Of a DNA stretch of 46,537 bases, positions 9,307-18,794 are shown piece by piece. This DNA comes from Clostridium muellerianum (GTDB lineage: Bacteria > Bacillota > Clostridia > Clostridiales > Clostridiaceae). The notes beneath the pieces were generated by a model, which did not search any database, had not been told where the DNA came from, and worked only from the letters and a program-made list of their open reading frames with translations. The translations under genes were made by a program, and so were the position numbers. The stretch is from the NCBI RefSeq assembly GCF_012926525.1, contig NZ_JABBNI010000026.1:1-46537 (forward strand), written 5' to 3'. Every line of letters begins with the position of its first letter. Position 1 is the stretch's first letter.

Positions 9307-9870
9307 TTATAATTTAGGCTTTTTAACCAGCACAAGTAGTACACTTTGTACTAATATAGTGCTGAAGCCGCAGTTAACATAGGTCGTATTTCCTAAAAAT
9401 AATAAAATAATAGTCCATATAGCTATAAGTAGAGCTGCTGTAAATTTATGCTGCAGCTTTTTTGTGTTGTCTTTTATAGGTCTTACTACGCTACGTATTG
9501 GAGCCCTTATTAAAACTGTCACCAAACTGATTAGGCCAATAAGCAAATAACATGCTACTGGCAGTTTAGGTGCTAAAGGTGCTAGTACACTGGTTAATGT
9601 AAACAATAAAGTTGTTGCAATTAAACAATTCAAGGTACCTTTTAAGTGTAGTCCTCCAGCAAATAGTCTAGTGGACAGTATTATGAGTAAGGAAAAATAG
9701 AAATAATTCTGTTTATGTATTACATTAAAGAACAGTAATAGAAAAACAATTTTGAATCCTTCGCTTAAAAGTACAGTTAAGCCGTACTGTATTCTTGCTC
9801 TGTCTTTAGTATTGTTGTAGGCTTCAGTACAAATAAGAGAAGTAATCTGTAAAGCCAATTTATCTATCAT
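9307..9870 (-). CDS. agrB: Peptide-processing membrane endopeptidase, AgrB-like
   Basis: The product is 187 residues. The catalytic pair H75 (in AGGLHLKG) and C82 (in TLNCLIA) is spaced as in AgrB, followed by several hydrophobic helices. AgrB cuts the tail from AgrD and forms the thiolactone in the membrane. The SD is AGGTGG. agrD starts 25 bases after its stop on the same strand, so the two are one operon converging with agrA-agrC. Confidence 0.88.
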   Translation of the reverse strand: MIDKLALQITSLICTEAYNNTKDRARIQYGLTVLLSEGFKIVFLLLFFNVIHKQNYFYFSLLIILSTRLFAGGLHLKGTLNCLIATTLLFTLTSVLAPLAPKLPVACYLLIGLISLVTVLIRAPIRSVVRPIKDNTKKLQHKFTAALLIAIWTIILLFLGNTTYVNCGFSTILVQSVLLVLVKKPKL

Positions 9871-9995
9871 TTTTAATACACCACCTAGAAAGTGAAAAAC
9901 ACTATAATTTTAAAACACATTCATTTAAGAAGCTTGTCTATATAATAATGCTATGACATAAATTATGAGTTTAGAACAAATAGAAAATTATATTT

Positions 9996-10376
9996 TATTA
10001 ACTCAACTTTCGAAGTTTAAAAATATTGCGACGCAAAGGTGCAGTGGCAGTTTGGATTTTAACTTTTACTCCATGATATATGGTAAGTGTTTCATCACTG
10101 CTAAATGTTTTAATTATTCTAAAGCTCGAAATTTTTGAAAGCCTAAGAACTTTGTCAAACTCGGTTCCCTCAAACAAGACTAAAGTTCTAAGGCTTTCAA
10201 AAATTTTGAGCTAAGAATAATACTAAAACAATTTAGCTAATGTGATGAAACACTTACCATATATCATTACATAAAAGTTAAAATCCAAACCAGTAGCTTC
10301 AAGCGTACGCATATAATTAAATTGTCATAAGTTATTTTAGTAAATCAAAATTACATGTGCGAAAGTTGAGTTATTA
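9996..10376. repeat. MITE-like palindromic repeat, copy B (intact, 5-bp duplication)
   Basis: Perfect 12-base terminal inverted repeats, ACTCAACTTTCG at 10001-10012 and its complement at 10360-10371, are flanked by a direct duplication TATTA (9996-10000 and 10372-10376). The body is one large imperfect palindrome with nested stems and no protein frame, similar over ~360 bases to copy A. This is the structure of a non-autonomous transposable element. Confidence 0.8.
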
Positions 10377-10589
10377 ACTAAAGTATTTCTTGCTGAAGAA
10401 TGGGCGCTACTAATAAAATTATTGATAATAGATATGTGAAAAGCTGATTTATATCAGTTATGGTCAATAGCATTATAAGTAGTGTAAACTAACTTAGCTT
10501 GTATGTAGTTCAATGCAGCTTTAAATTTTGACTGTTTTGTTAATTATATTAGTTTATAATATTAGTATTTGAAAATTTATTATATAATA

Positions 10590-10636
10590 ATATAGTAAAT
10601 TATAGATTTGCAAATTTAAATGTTAATTTACTATAT
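10590..10636. promoter_or_regulatory. Inverted repeat upstream of membrane-protein gene
   Basis: Perfect 13-base arms (10590-10602 and 10624-10636) are separated by 21 bases, about 110 bases before the start of the gene at 10742. It could be an operator or an mRNA hairpin. The rest of 10377-10741 is AT-rich with no other feature seen. Confidence 0.35.
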
Positions 10637-10741
10637 GTCCAAAGAGTGTTGAAGATTTATTATTTGAGAATATATATAGGTTAAATGCTAACTTTGGGAA
10701 CTTATATTATAGTAAACGTAAGATAAAGTATAGGGGGAAAA

Positions 10742-11719
10742 ATGGGAAAATATAAGCAAATTACAAAACGAGGATTAATTTTATCGATGGTAACCTGCTC
10801 AATATTTATGTTGGTATATTATATTTCATTTTATGAATTATATACTTTATGTAAGTTTGGAAGAATCAATAATAATATAACTGTATTATTGGGATGTATG
10901 GCATTCTTTTTAGTTTGGTTTACAATTCTCATAATTAGAATTGTGAAAAAGCCAGAATTTGTGCCTGAGCAGAGTGTAGATAGATATGAATCATATTCAA
11001 GGTATAAAACTATATGGAATTGTGTAGTTGCAATAATTATAATTCTTATAACAAGTTTTTATGGAGTAAAAATATATCATAGTGCAATAAATTATAATGG
11101 AAAGCTATCATGGGTTTTAAATGACTTAAAAAATAAAAAAACTGTAAAGTTTGAACTTAATAATATATATGAGAGTGGTGTAGAAGGGATATTTACAGAT
11201 ATTAATAAAAAAGTTGATATGCCTGAAAAATTATATGTTGCAAATGACTTTAGTCTTAACTTTGATTCTAAAGGAAAAATTACAGCATTTGATACATATC
11301 TTTATGGAAAAAATGATAAAGGTAAGCTAGAGAGTTATTTAATTAGCTATAATAGCAAAAAGTCAGGGAATATAACTGTATATTTAAAAGGTTATGTAAA
11401 TGCAAATTATAATGATGATAAACTTTTAGAACCATTAATTAAGACAATGAAAGTAATTCCACTTAAGAAAACAGTGATGAACTGGCCCGAAGAGCAGTAT
11501 GGTATCCTTTATTCTGGTAAACGAAGCTTTGGATATAATACAAATGGTATTGTTTATATTGATTCCAAGGGAAATACAAATTCAGATGTTAACGCTCATT
11601 CTGAAATAATAGGATATACTGTTTCTGTATTTGTGCCACGTAAAGAGAGTAAATATACTCCTGTTAGATATAACCTAACAGAAGATTTAGATAATGTTAA
11701 AACATCAGAAAAATCATAA
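10742..11719 (+). CDS. Membrane-anchored protein, unknown function
   Basis: The product is 325 residues, with an SD AGGGGG. Three hydrophobic helices lie at about 12-32, 44-66 and 95-116, followed by a ~210-residue soluble region predicted to lie outside the membrane, with many Lys, Asn and Tyr and a beta-rich look. No catalytic motif or known domain is recognised. It is monocistronic, ending at a terminator at 11761-11795. Confidence 0.65.
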   Translation: MGKYKQITKRGLILSMVTCSIFMLVYYISFYELYTLCKFGRINNNITVLLGCMAFFLVWFTILIIRIVKKPEFVPEQSVDRYESYSRYKTIWNCVVAIIIILITSFYGVKIYHSAINYNGKLSWVLNDLKNKKTVKFELNNIYESGVEGIFTDINKKVDMPEKLYVANDFSLNFDSKGKITAFDTYLYGKNDKGKLESYLISYNSKKSGNITVYLKGYVNANYNDDKLLEPLIKTMKVIPLKKTVMNWPEEQYGILYSGKRSFGYNTNGIVYIDSKGNTNSDVNAHSEIIGYTVSVFVPRKESKYTPVRYNLTEDLDNVKTSEKS

Positions 11720-11760
11720 AGTACTTATGGATCTATTTAAAAAATTTAAAAACAAGTCAG

Positions 11761-11795
11761 GGCTATCACAAAAAATGTGGTAGCCTTAGAGTTTT
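11761..11795 (+). terminator. Rho-independent terminator
   Basis: A 10-bp stem (11761-11770 with 11776-11785, one G-T pair), 5-base loop and T-rich tail lie downstream of the membrane-protein gene. Confidence 0.75.
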
Positions 11796-12002
11796 GGAAT
11801 TATATTAAAAAGAGTTTATAAAGATAAAACATTAAATACAGAAAACTGCATGCAAATATAAAATAAAGTGACTATTTGAAATATTTAGTAAAAATGATAT
11901 AATTATCATTAAGAGTATTTTGATTTCAGAATTGAACAAATTGTGCAGGAGGAATACTAACTATAGGAAATAAAAAGCCTATTTTGAAAGGGGATCAATA
12001 TA

Positions 12003-13793
12003 ATGAAAGTATCTGAAAGAATTACGAAATTAAGAGCTTTAATGGCAGAAAAGAACATTAATATGTATATTGTACCTACTGCTGATTTTCATCAGAGCGA
12101 GTATGTAGGTGAACATTTTAAAGCTAGAAAGTACATAACAGGTTTTACAGGTTCTGCAGGAACTGCTGTTATTACAATGGAAAGTGCAGAACTTTGGACA
12201 GATGGAAGATATTTTCTTCAAGCAGGAAAACAACTGGAAGGAACAACTGTTGAACTATTTAAAATGGGTGAACCAGATGTTCCAACTATAGAAGAGTATA
12301 TAGAAAAAACTCTTTCTGAAGGAGAAACACTTGGATTTGATGGTCGTGTTGTTTCTATGATGGAGGGACAGGCCTATGAAAAAATTGTTCAAAAGAAAAA
12401 TGGATCTATAAAATATGATTGTGATTTAATTGATGATATATGGGAAGATCGTCCTACGCTTTCTGAAAAACCAGCATTTGCTCTTGATATAAAATATACT
12501 GGCGAATCTACAGCTTCTAAATTAAAACGTGTTAGAGAATCAATGAAAGCTGCAGGTGCAAACGCACATGTAATTACATCTTTAGATGATATAGCATGGA
12601 TTTTAAACATCCGTGGAGATGATATCGAGTTCTTTCCTCTAATTTTAAGTTATGTAATAGTTACAATGAATGAGGTACATCTTTTTATAAATGAAAAGAA
12701 GTTAAGTGATGAAATAAAAGCAAACCTTACCCAAAATGGTGTAACAGCTTTCCATCCATATAATGATGTATATGAAGAAGCTAAAAAATTCACTACTTCA
12801 GATGTATTACTAGTAGATCCATCTAGAATGAATTATGCATTATATAACGATATACCTGAAGCTGTTAAAAAGATAGAAAAAGAAAATCCGTGTGTATTAT
12901 TTAAAGCTATGAAAAATCCAACAGAAATTAAAAATATTAAAAATGCTCATATTAAAGATGGAATAGCAAGTACAAAATTTATGTACTGGTTAAAACAAAA
13001 TGTTGGCAGAGAAAAAATTACGGAAATCAGTGCATCTAATAAATTAGAAGAATTACGTGTACAGCAAGGAGGATTTATCCGTCCAAGCTTTGATCCAATA
13101 TGTGCATTTGGTGAGCATGCTGCTATTGTACATTACACTTCTTCTCCTGAGACCGATGTAGAACTTAAAGAAGGAGCTTTATTTTTGACAGATACAGGAG
13201 CTGGCTACTATGAAGGTTCCACTGATATCACAAGAACTATTGCATTTGGAGAAGTACCACAAATAATGAAGGATCACTTTACTATGACACTGCAAAGTAA
13301 TCTTCGTCTTGCTCATGCAAGATTTCTTTATGGATGTAATGGTATGAATTTAGATATACTTGCACGTGCTCCATTTTGGGACAAAAATTTAAACTTTAAT
13401 CATGGTACAGGTCATGGTGTTGGATACTTAATGAATATTCACGAAGCGCCAACAGGCTTTAGATGGCAATATCGTCCATATGAAACTCACCGAATTGAAG
13501 AAGGCATGGTTATTACTGATGAACCAGGAATATATATTGCAGGTTCTCATGGAGTTAGAATTGAAAATGAACTTCTTACATGCAAAGGCGAGAAAAATGA
13601 ATATGGTCAATTTATGTACTTTGAGCCAATTACTTATGTGCCTATAGATTTAGATGCAGTAAATCCTGACATTATGAGTATACAGGAAAAAGCATGGTTA
13701 AATGAATATCATAAGACAGTATATGATAAAATTGCACCACACTTAGATAAAGAAGAGAAAGAATGGTTAAAAGAATATACTAGAGAAATATAA
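12003..13793 (+). CDS. Xaa-Pro aminopeptidase (M24B)
   Basis: The product is 596 residues, the length of the long aminopeptidase P type. Two creatinase-like N-terminal domains (about 1-300) precede a pita-bread catalytic domain. Predicted metal ligands are D397 and D408 (DTGAGYYEGSTD), H467 (HGTGHGVG), E507 (TDEPGIY) and E521 (RIENEL). It removes N-terminal residues followed by proline from peptides, using two Mn-type metal ions, in the cytoplasm. The SD AAAGGGG precedes the ATG. It stands alone and needs no partner here. Confidence 0.93.
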   Translation: MKVSERITKLRALMAEKNINMYIVPTADFHQSEYVGEHFKARKYITGFTGSAGTAVITMESAELWTDGRYFLQAGKQLEGTTVELFKMGEPDVPTIEEYIEKTLSEGETLGFDGRVVSMMEGQAYEKIVQKKNGSIKYDCDLIDDIWEDRPTLSEKPAFALDIKYTGESTASKLKRVRESMKAAGANAHVITSLDDIAWILNIRGDDIEFFPLILSYVIVTMNEVHLFINEKKLSDEIKANLTQNGVTAFHPYNDVYEEAKKFTTSDVLLVDPSRMNYALYNDIPEAVKKIEKENPCVLFKAMKNPTEIKNIKNAHIKDGIASTKFMYWLKQNVGREKITEISASNKLEELRVQQGGFIRPSFDPICAFGEHAAIVHYTSSPETDVELKEGALFLTDTGAGYYEGSTDITRTIAFGEVPQIMKDHFTMTLQSNLRLAHARFLYGCNGMNLDILARAPFWDKNLNFNHGTGHGVGYLMNIHEAPTGFRWQYRPYETHRIEEGMVITDEPGIYIAGSHGVRIENELLTCKGEKNEYGQFMYFEPITYVPIDLDAVNPDIMSIQEKAWLNEYHKTVYDKIAPHLDKEEKEWLKEYTREI

Positions 13794-13875
13794 TACCTAA
13801 AGTTAAAGGAGAAGTGTCATATATTTTGAATTTTAACGTGATTGTTTGTAGTTTTGTACAATGAGATATAAGTTA

Positions 13876-13926
13876 TAATAAATTGAGAGTTAATGAACTA
13901 AGAGTTTATTAACTCTTAATTTATTG
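13876..13926. terminator. Inverted repeat between convergent genes
   Basis: Long AT-rich arms (about 13877-13894 and 13908-13925) lie between the aminopeptidase gene and the convergent LysR gene. There is no strong T-run, so terminator function is only probable. Confidence 0.45.
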
Positions 13927-14035
13927 CAGCTATATAAGCTTTTGTTATAGAAAATCTTTAGACGTCTGTTTTCAAACTTCAGAAGGATAAAAATTTTTAA
14001 GGTTAAAGATTTAAAGTGTGAATATAGAATAAATA

Positions 14036-14917
14036 CTATTTATCAATCAATGATATTACGTAATCTTTAAATTTTGATGCTATAGGAGACATATAGGAAT
14101 CCTTAAGCCAGCCCATGTAAATAGTTCTATAGCCAATATTTTCCCTTATCTTAATAATAGAAATAGTATTTGTATTAAGAAGCGGAGTGTTAGGAACTAT
14201 AGTAATGCCAGCACCAGCAGCTACTAAGCCTCCAAGCATGCTAACTTCAGTAGGTTCAATAGAAACTTTAGGAGTATAACCCATAAATTCGGAATAAGAA
14301 AGCATAGTATCTTTGGTACCCTGATTAAATACAATGAAAGATTCTTCTTTCAAGTCTTCTAAAGAAACTTCTGTTTGGTTTGAAATGGGGTGATTCTTTG
14401 GAACAATCAAAACATATTCTTCTTTTTTTACAGCTACCGATTTGATTTCACTATGTGCATTAATATTATCAATTTTATCATAAAATCCTAAATCTATTTT
14501 ACCATTTTTTAAATCATTTAAGATGTCAGGTGTAGATTCATGATTAAATTGAAATTTAGTATCAGGGCAGCACCTTAAAAAGTCACTAATGATAAAAGGC
14601 ATAAAATGAGTTCCAATGCAGTGGGTAGATGAAATAGAAACAATTCCTTTATCAGGATTTGCCATATCTTTTAATTCACGAATTCCTTTTTCAATTTCAA
14701 GTAAAGCTATGTTAGTATGTTTTAAAAATGCTTTTCCAAAGGAAGTAAGCTTAATATTTCGGCCATTTCTTTCAAACAAGGGTACATTTAATTCTTCTTC
14801 TAATTTAGAGATTGCTTTGCTTAAAGCAGGTTGGGTTACTGACGCTAGGGAAGCAGCGGTGGTAAAGTTTTTAGTTTCGGCTATTTTATTTAAGTATTCT
14901 AATTGTTGTAAGTTCAT
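14036..14917 (-). CDS. LysR-family transcriptional regulator
   Basis: The product is 293 residues. The N-terminal winged helix-turn-helix (about 1-60, FTTAASLASVTQPALSKAISKLE) is typical LysR, followed by a periplasmic-binding-fold effector domain (about 90-293). SD AAGGAG. It is divergent from the ferredoxin-nitroreductase gene at 15193, the standard arrangement of a LysR regulator and its target. A LysR-type palindrome lies between them at 15020-15034. The effector is unknown. Confidence 0.9.
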   Translation of the reverse strand: MNLQQLEYLNKIAETKNFTTAASLASVTQPALSKAISKLEEELNVPLFERNGRNIKLTSFGKAFLKHTNIALLEIEKGIRELKDMANPDKGIVSISSTHCIGTHFMPFIISDFLRCCPDTKFQFNHESTPDILNDLKNGKIDLGFYDKIDNINAHSEIKSVAVKKEEYVLIVPKNHPISNQTEVSLEDLKEESFIVFNQGTKDTMLSYSEFMGYTPKVSIEPTEVSMLGGLVAAGAGITIVPNTPLLNTNTISIIKIRENIGYRTIYMGWLKDSYMSPIASKFKDYVISLIDK

Positions 14918-15019
14918 TTGTATACTCCTTATTATATGATTTCAGCTAAAAATAATTAAATTATCAATCTGATGCCAAGAACTTTGTTTATATTTCAAAA
15001 TAATACAACTATATTATAT

Positions 15020-15034
15020 ATAACTTTTGGTTAT
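15020..15034. promoter_or_regulatory. Candidate LysR-binding site
   Basis: The palindrome ATAAC-N5-GTTAT fits the T-N11-A LysR box and lies in the divergent intergenic region between the LysR gene and the nitroreductase gene. Confidence 0.5.
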
Positions 15035-15192
15035 GTATGTGTGAATAATATTAATTAGACGTAATTAACAATTTGATGGTATAATCCTAATGTAACGTTA
15101 AATATATATGTAATGACACAATTTTATTATAAATTTTATTTATATATAAGTCAAAGTATTATATATAAAAGCTTTAAGGAGTGGAGTATTAT

Positions 15193-16014
15193 ATGATGAA
15201 TGTAAATATGGAAAAGTGCATTGGTTGTGGACAATGTGTTAAGGATTGTTTTATAAAAGATATAGAACTAGTTGACGGTAAGGCTAAGATTAATAATGTA
15301 AGATGTATAAAATGTGGTCATTGTATTGCTGTATGTCCTAAAGACGCAGTATTTACAGATGAATACAACATGGAAGCTGTGAAAAACTACAATAAAGAGG
15401 AATTTTCAGTTAACGCAGATAACTTATTAAACTTTATTAAATTCAGAAGAAGTGTAAGACAATTTAAGAATAAAGAAGTAGAAGAAGATAAGCTTCGTAA
15501 AATTATAGAGGCAGGTAGATACACTCAAACTGCCAGCAATATGCAGGATGTGTCTTTTATAGTGGTAAGAGAAAAAATGCAAGAACTAAAAGAGATAACC
15601 TTAGAAAGCTTGAAAAAAATAGGAGAAGGGTTACTAGCTAATTTGAATCCACAAACTACGGTATTTAAGAGATATGCAGAAATGTGGATAAAAATGTACG
15701 AAGATTTTAAAACAAATCCTGAGGCAAATGATAGATTATTCTTTAATGCTCCAGCGGTAATAATAGTTACAGCTAATTCAGAAGTTAATGGTGCATTAGC
15801 CTCTTCAAATATGGAGCTTATGGCTGATGCTTTAGGGCTTGGAACCTTTTTTAGCGGATTTTTGGTAAGAGCAGCACAGGATAATGAAAAAATGATGAAT
15901 TTCCTTGGGGTTAAAGAAGGTAAGAAAATTGTAACTTGTATGATAATAGGTTATCCAGATGTAAAATATTTTAGAACTGTACCAAGAAAAGAAGCGGATA
16001 TAAGCTGGAAATAA
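15193..16014 (+). CDS. Nitroreductase-family protein with N-terminal 2x[4Fe-4S] ferredoxin domain
   Basis: The product is 273 residues. ATG 15193 follows GGAG by 6 bases; a GTG at 15181 lies in the SD and is rejected. Residues 1-60 hold two CxxCxxCxxxC motifs (CIGCGQCVKDC and CIKCGHCIAVC), a bacterial two-cluster ferredoxin. Residues about 75-273 form an FMN-dependent nitroreductase fold, starting FRRSVRQFKNKEV. The fusion suggests that electrons pass from a low-potential donor through the clusters to FMN and an unknown acceptor. It is probably controlled by the divergent LysR protein. The substrate cannot be told. Confidence 0.88.
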   Translation: MMNVNMEKCIGCGQCVKDCFIKDIELVDGKAKINNVRCIKCGHCIAVCPKDAVFTDEYNMEAVKNYNKEEFSVNADNLLNFIKFRRSVRQFKNKEVEEDKLRKIIEAGRYTQTASNMQDVSFIVVREKMQELKEITLESLKKIGEGLLANLNPQTTVFKRYAEMWIKMYEDFKTNPEANDRLFFNAPAVIIVTANSEVNGALASSNMELMADALGLGTFFSGFLVRAAQDNEKMMNFLGVKEGKKIVTCMIIGYPDVKYFRTVPRKEADISWK

Positions 16015-16024
16015 AATTGATAAC

Positions 16025-16063
16025 GAGATAGGGTAGGTTACCTTATCTCATTAATTTTTTTTT
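16025..16063 (+). terminator. Rho-independent terminator
   Basis: An 11-bp stem with a 3-base loop (16025-16049, one G-T pair) and a long T-run (16055-16063) directly follow the nitroreductase gene. Confidence 0.85.
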
Positions 16064-16174
16064 AGGTTACTTATTTTTATCTTGAAATAAGAGCAGCTTG
16101 AAACTGAATACATATTTTAGTAAAATGCTTATAGGCTCAATTAAAATAATTTATACTTTAAGGAGGAAAAAGGC

Positions 16175-16828
16175 ATGAAAATCAGTAACATAAAGAAAAG
16201 TTTAATGTTTCTTGCTGTGGTTACACTAGCATTATCAGTATTTGGATGTTCAAAAACTCCTAGTACAGATTCAGCCAAACAAAAAGATAATACTAACTCA
16301 AATAGTACCATAAGCTCTAACTACAAGAGCAAATACACAGGCAAAAAGCCTGTTGTTACCATTGAAATGGAAGATGGAGCAGTAATTAAGGCAGAGTTAT
16401 ATCCCGATATTGCACCTAGAACTGTAGATAACTTTGTAGATTTAATACAAAAAAATTTTTATAATGGGTTAATATTTCACAGAGTTATTCCTGGATTTAT
16501 GATACAGGGAGGAGACCCATTAGGAAATGGAACTGGCGGATCAAAAGTTAATATTCCTGGAGAATTTAAAAGTAATGGCTTTAACAATGATCTAAAACAT
16601 ACTAGAGGAGTTCTTTCTATGGCAAGGTCTCAGGACCCAAATTCAGCAAGTTCTCAGTTTTTTATTATGGTAAAAGATGCATCTCACCTTGATGGAGATT
16701 ATGCAGCTTTTGGAAAAGTTACCCAGGGTATGGAGGAAGTTGATAAAATAGTTAATGTAAAAAGAGATGAAAGTGATAAGCCTTCAACACCTCAAAAAAT
16801 GAAGAAGGTTACTGTAGAAATAAAGTGA
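16175..16828 (+). CDS. Cyclophilin-type peptidyl-prolyl isomerase, lipoprotein
   Basis: The product is 217 residues with SD AAGGAGG. A signal peptide with lipobox SVFGC (Cys25) indicates a lipoprotein on the outer face of the membrane. A Ser/Asn/Lys-rich linker is followed by a cyclophilin domain (about 60-217) with the hallmark FHRVIPGFMIQGGDP and the active-site strand SMARSQDPNSASSQFFI. It would catalyse cis-trans isomerisation at proline during folding of secreted proteins. Confidence 0.93.
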   Translation: MKISNIKKSLMFLAVVTLALSVFGCSKTPSTDSAKQKDNTNSNSTISSNYKSKYTGKKPVVTIEMEDGAVIKAELYPDIAPRTVDNFVDLIQKNFYNGLIFHRVIPGFMIQGGDPLGNGTGGSKVNIPGEFKSNGFNNDLKHTRGVLSMARSQDPNSASSQFFIMVKDASHLDGDYAAFGKVTQGMEEVDKIVNVKRDESDKPSTPQKMKKVTVEIK

Positions 16829-16932
16829 AGATAGTAAGGAAATATGAAAGTGTTATGAGAAAAATAAGCTCAACATTAGAATATAAAAGTTTTGATACAA
16901 AAATAGATAACAAAGTGAGTGAAAGATAGGAT

Positions 16933-18096
16933 ATGGATGGATTAAAAAAAGCAATTAACGAAATGATAGAAGAAGAAATTGTAAAGATAGTTATTAGCAA
17001 TAAAATTAATAAAGATGTTAAATATAATAAGATAACCTTTGTTTTAAAAGAAAATAAGGGAAAACAATATTATCAAATAGAAAAATTCACTGATAAGCAG
17101 GTTTTTCATGAAAACATTGAAATGGATATGTTAGAAGAAAAACTAATAGAGTATTTGCAGGATAACTATAGGCAGCTTTCTGCCTGGTCCAGTATGCATA
17201 TCTTTGATTTGAAAATATCTAAGAAAGGTAAGGTATTCTTAGGTAAAAAGAAAAGTGAAAATACAAAAGTAGTAAATAAAAGTCATAACAATGAGAAAAA
17301 TTATATTCTAAAAGAAGGGATGCTTATAGAACCTTTTATTGATTTAGGAATTTTCACAAAGGAAGGTAAAATTGTTAATTCAAAATATGATAAGTATAAG
17401 CAAATAAACAGATTTATAGAAATTATTGATGATGAAATTAAGAAAAGTGATTTTAAAGAGCTTACAATATTGGACTTTGGATGTGGAAAATCCTATTTAA
17501 CTTTTATATTATACTACTATTTTGTTGAGATTAAGAAAATAAATGTGAATATCATAGGATTAGATCTTAAAGAGGATGTTATTAAAAAGTGTAATGAAAT
17601 AGCTAAAAAATATAACTATGAAAATTTACACTTTGAAATTGGGGACATAAATGGATTTAAGTATAATAATAAGGTTGATATGGTAATTACACTACATGCC
17701 TGTGATACAGCAACGGATTATGCTTTGTACAATGCTATAAAATGGAACACTAAAATGATTTTCTCTGTTCCTTGCTGCCAGCATGAGCTTAACAGTCAGA
17801 TGAAAGCAGAAAACCTATCCATACTTACAAGGTACGGCATAATACAGGAAAGAGTAGCGGCACTTATGACTGATGCACTTAGAGCTAATTTATTAGAATG
17901 CTTGGGTTACAAAACTCAGCTTTTGGAGTTCATAGACATAGCTCATTCACCTAAAAATATACTCATTAGGTCAGTGAAAGGGAATGTTTCTGAGGAGAAG
18001 AGAAACAAAGCTTTAGATGAGGTTAAAGATTTAATTAAACAGTTTAATTTTGAACCAACATTGTTTAAGTTATTGAGGGAAGATAATTTAATTTAA
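16933..18096 (+). CDS. SAM-dependent methyltransferase (Methyltransf_32-like)
   Basis: The product is 387 residues. Class I SAM-binding motif I is at about 178-186 (ILDFGCGKS), a motif-II-like acidic loop is GLDLKED, and a PCCQHE motif lies near 279-284, as in the Methyltransf_32/METTL25-like family, whose members are thought to act on RNA or ribosomal protein. The N-terminal ~150 residues are Lys-rich and could bind nucleic acid. The SD is weak (AGGAT). It may be cotranscribed with the cyclophilin gene, since no terminator is seen in the 104-base gap. The substrate is unknown. Confidence 0.75.
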   Translation: MDGLKKAINEMIEEEIVKIVISNKINKDVKYNKITFVLKENKGKQYYQIEKFTDKQVFHENIEMDMLEEKLIEYLQDNYRQLSAWSSMHIFDLKISKKGKVFLGKKKSENTKVVNKSHNNEKNYILKEGMLIEPFIDLGIFTKEGKIVNSKYDKYKQINRFIEIIDDEIKKSDFKELTILDFGCGKSYLTFILYYYFVEIKKINVNIIGLDLKEDVIKKCNEIAKKYNYENLHFEIGDINGFKYNNKVDMVITLHACDTATDYALYNAIKWNTKMIFSVPCCQHELNSQMKAENLSILTRYGIIQERVAALMTDALRANLLECLGYKTQLLEFIDIAHSPKNILIRSVKGNVSEEKRNKALDEVKDLIKQFNFEPTLFKLLREDNLI

Positions 18097-18210
18097 ACTT
18101 CAATTTCAAAATAGTTTGATCTTATGAAATTTTCAGAATCATAATTTTAGTTATATAGTAAATTTTAATGGTATAATATAATATCAGATGAATGATTAGG
18201 GGGGAGAGTT

Positions 18211-18771
18211 GTGTTAATAAATCCTGATAAAATTACATATAGTGAGTTTTTAGAATTGGATAAAAATAGTGAACAACTTATGGAGTTTATAGATGGAGAT
18301 GTTTATCTTCAGGCTAGTCCTAGTACTGTACATCAAAGAATTTCTAGAAAATTAACAACAATATTTGATTTATATTTTAGTGGCAAGACATGTGAACCTT
18401 TCGTGGCTCCTTTTGATATAATTTTACCAGTAAAAACAACAGATAAGAATAAAGTTATACCAGACTTATCAGTTATATGTGATAAATTTGGATTAAATGA
18501 AAATAATTATATAGGGGTGCCTACACTTATTATTGAAATTTTATCTCCATCAACTGCATGGATTGATATTAGTAAAAAGTTTCATTTATATCAAACTAAT
18601 GGAGTAAAGGAATATTGGATAATTTCCCCTAAAAATAATGATATTCAAATATTTAATCTTGATGAAAATGGGTTTTATGGAGAGCCAAGTACATTCTATG
18701 GTGATAGTATAGCCGTATCAACAGTTTTTGAAGGATTAAAAGTTTATTTAAAGGATTTATTCATAGCCTAA
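18211..18771 (+). CDS. Uma2-family (DUF820) putative PD-(D/E)XK endonuclease
   Basis: The product is 186 residues with a GTG start behind a strong GGGGGGAG SD. The Uma2 pattern is present: N-terminal SEFLELDKN and LMEFIDGDVY, the acidic PDLSVICD, and IIEILSPST followed by a downstream SKK, the E-x-K region of a PD-(D/E)XK fold, ending with the family's VFEGLKVYLKDLF. The biological role of these abundant proteins is not settled. The gene appears intact. Confidence 0.85.
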   Translation: MLINPDKITYSEFLELDKNSEQLMEFIDGDVYLQASPSTVHQRISRKLTTIFDLYFSGKTCEPFVAPFDIILPVKTTDKNKVIPDLSVICDKFGLNENNYIGVPTLIIEILSPSTAWIDISKKFHLYQTNGVKEYWIISPKNNDIQIFNLDENGFYGEPSTFYGDSIAVSTVFEGLKVYLKDLFIA

Positions 18772-18794
18772 TTCTTATTAAATATATTTATTAT

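Noticed and set aside
9282-9344. Upstream extension of agrD to 69 residues
   Set aside because: It overlaps agrB, and the GGAGG site lies directly before the ATG at 9281.
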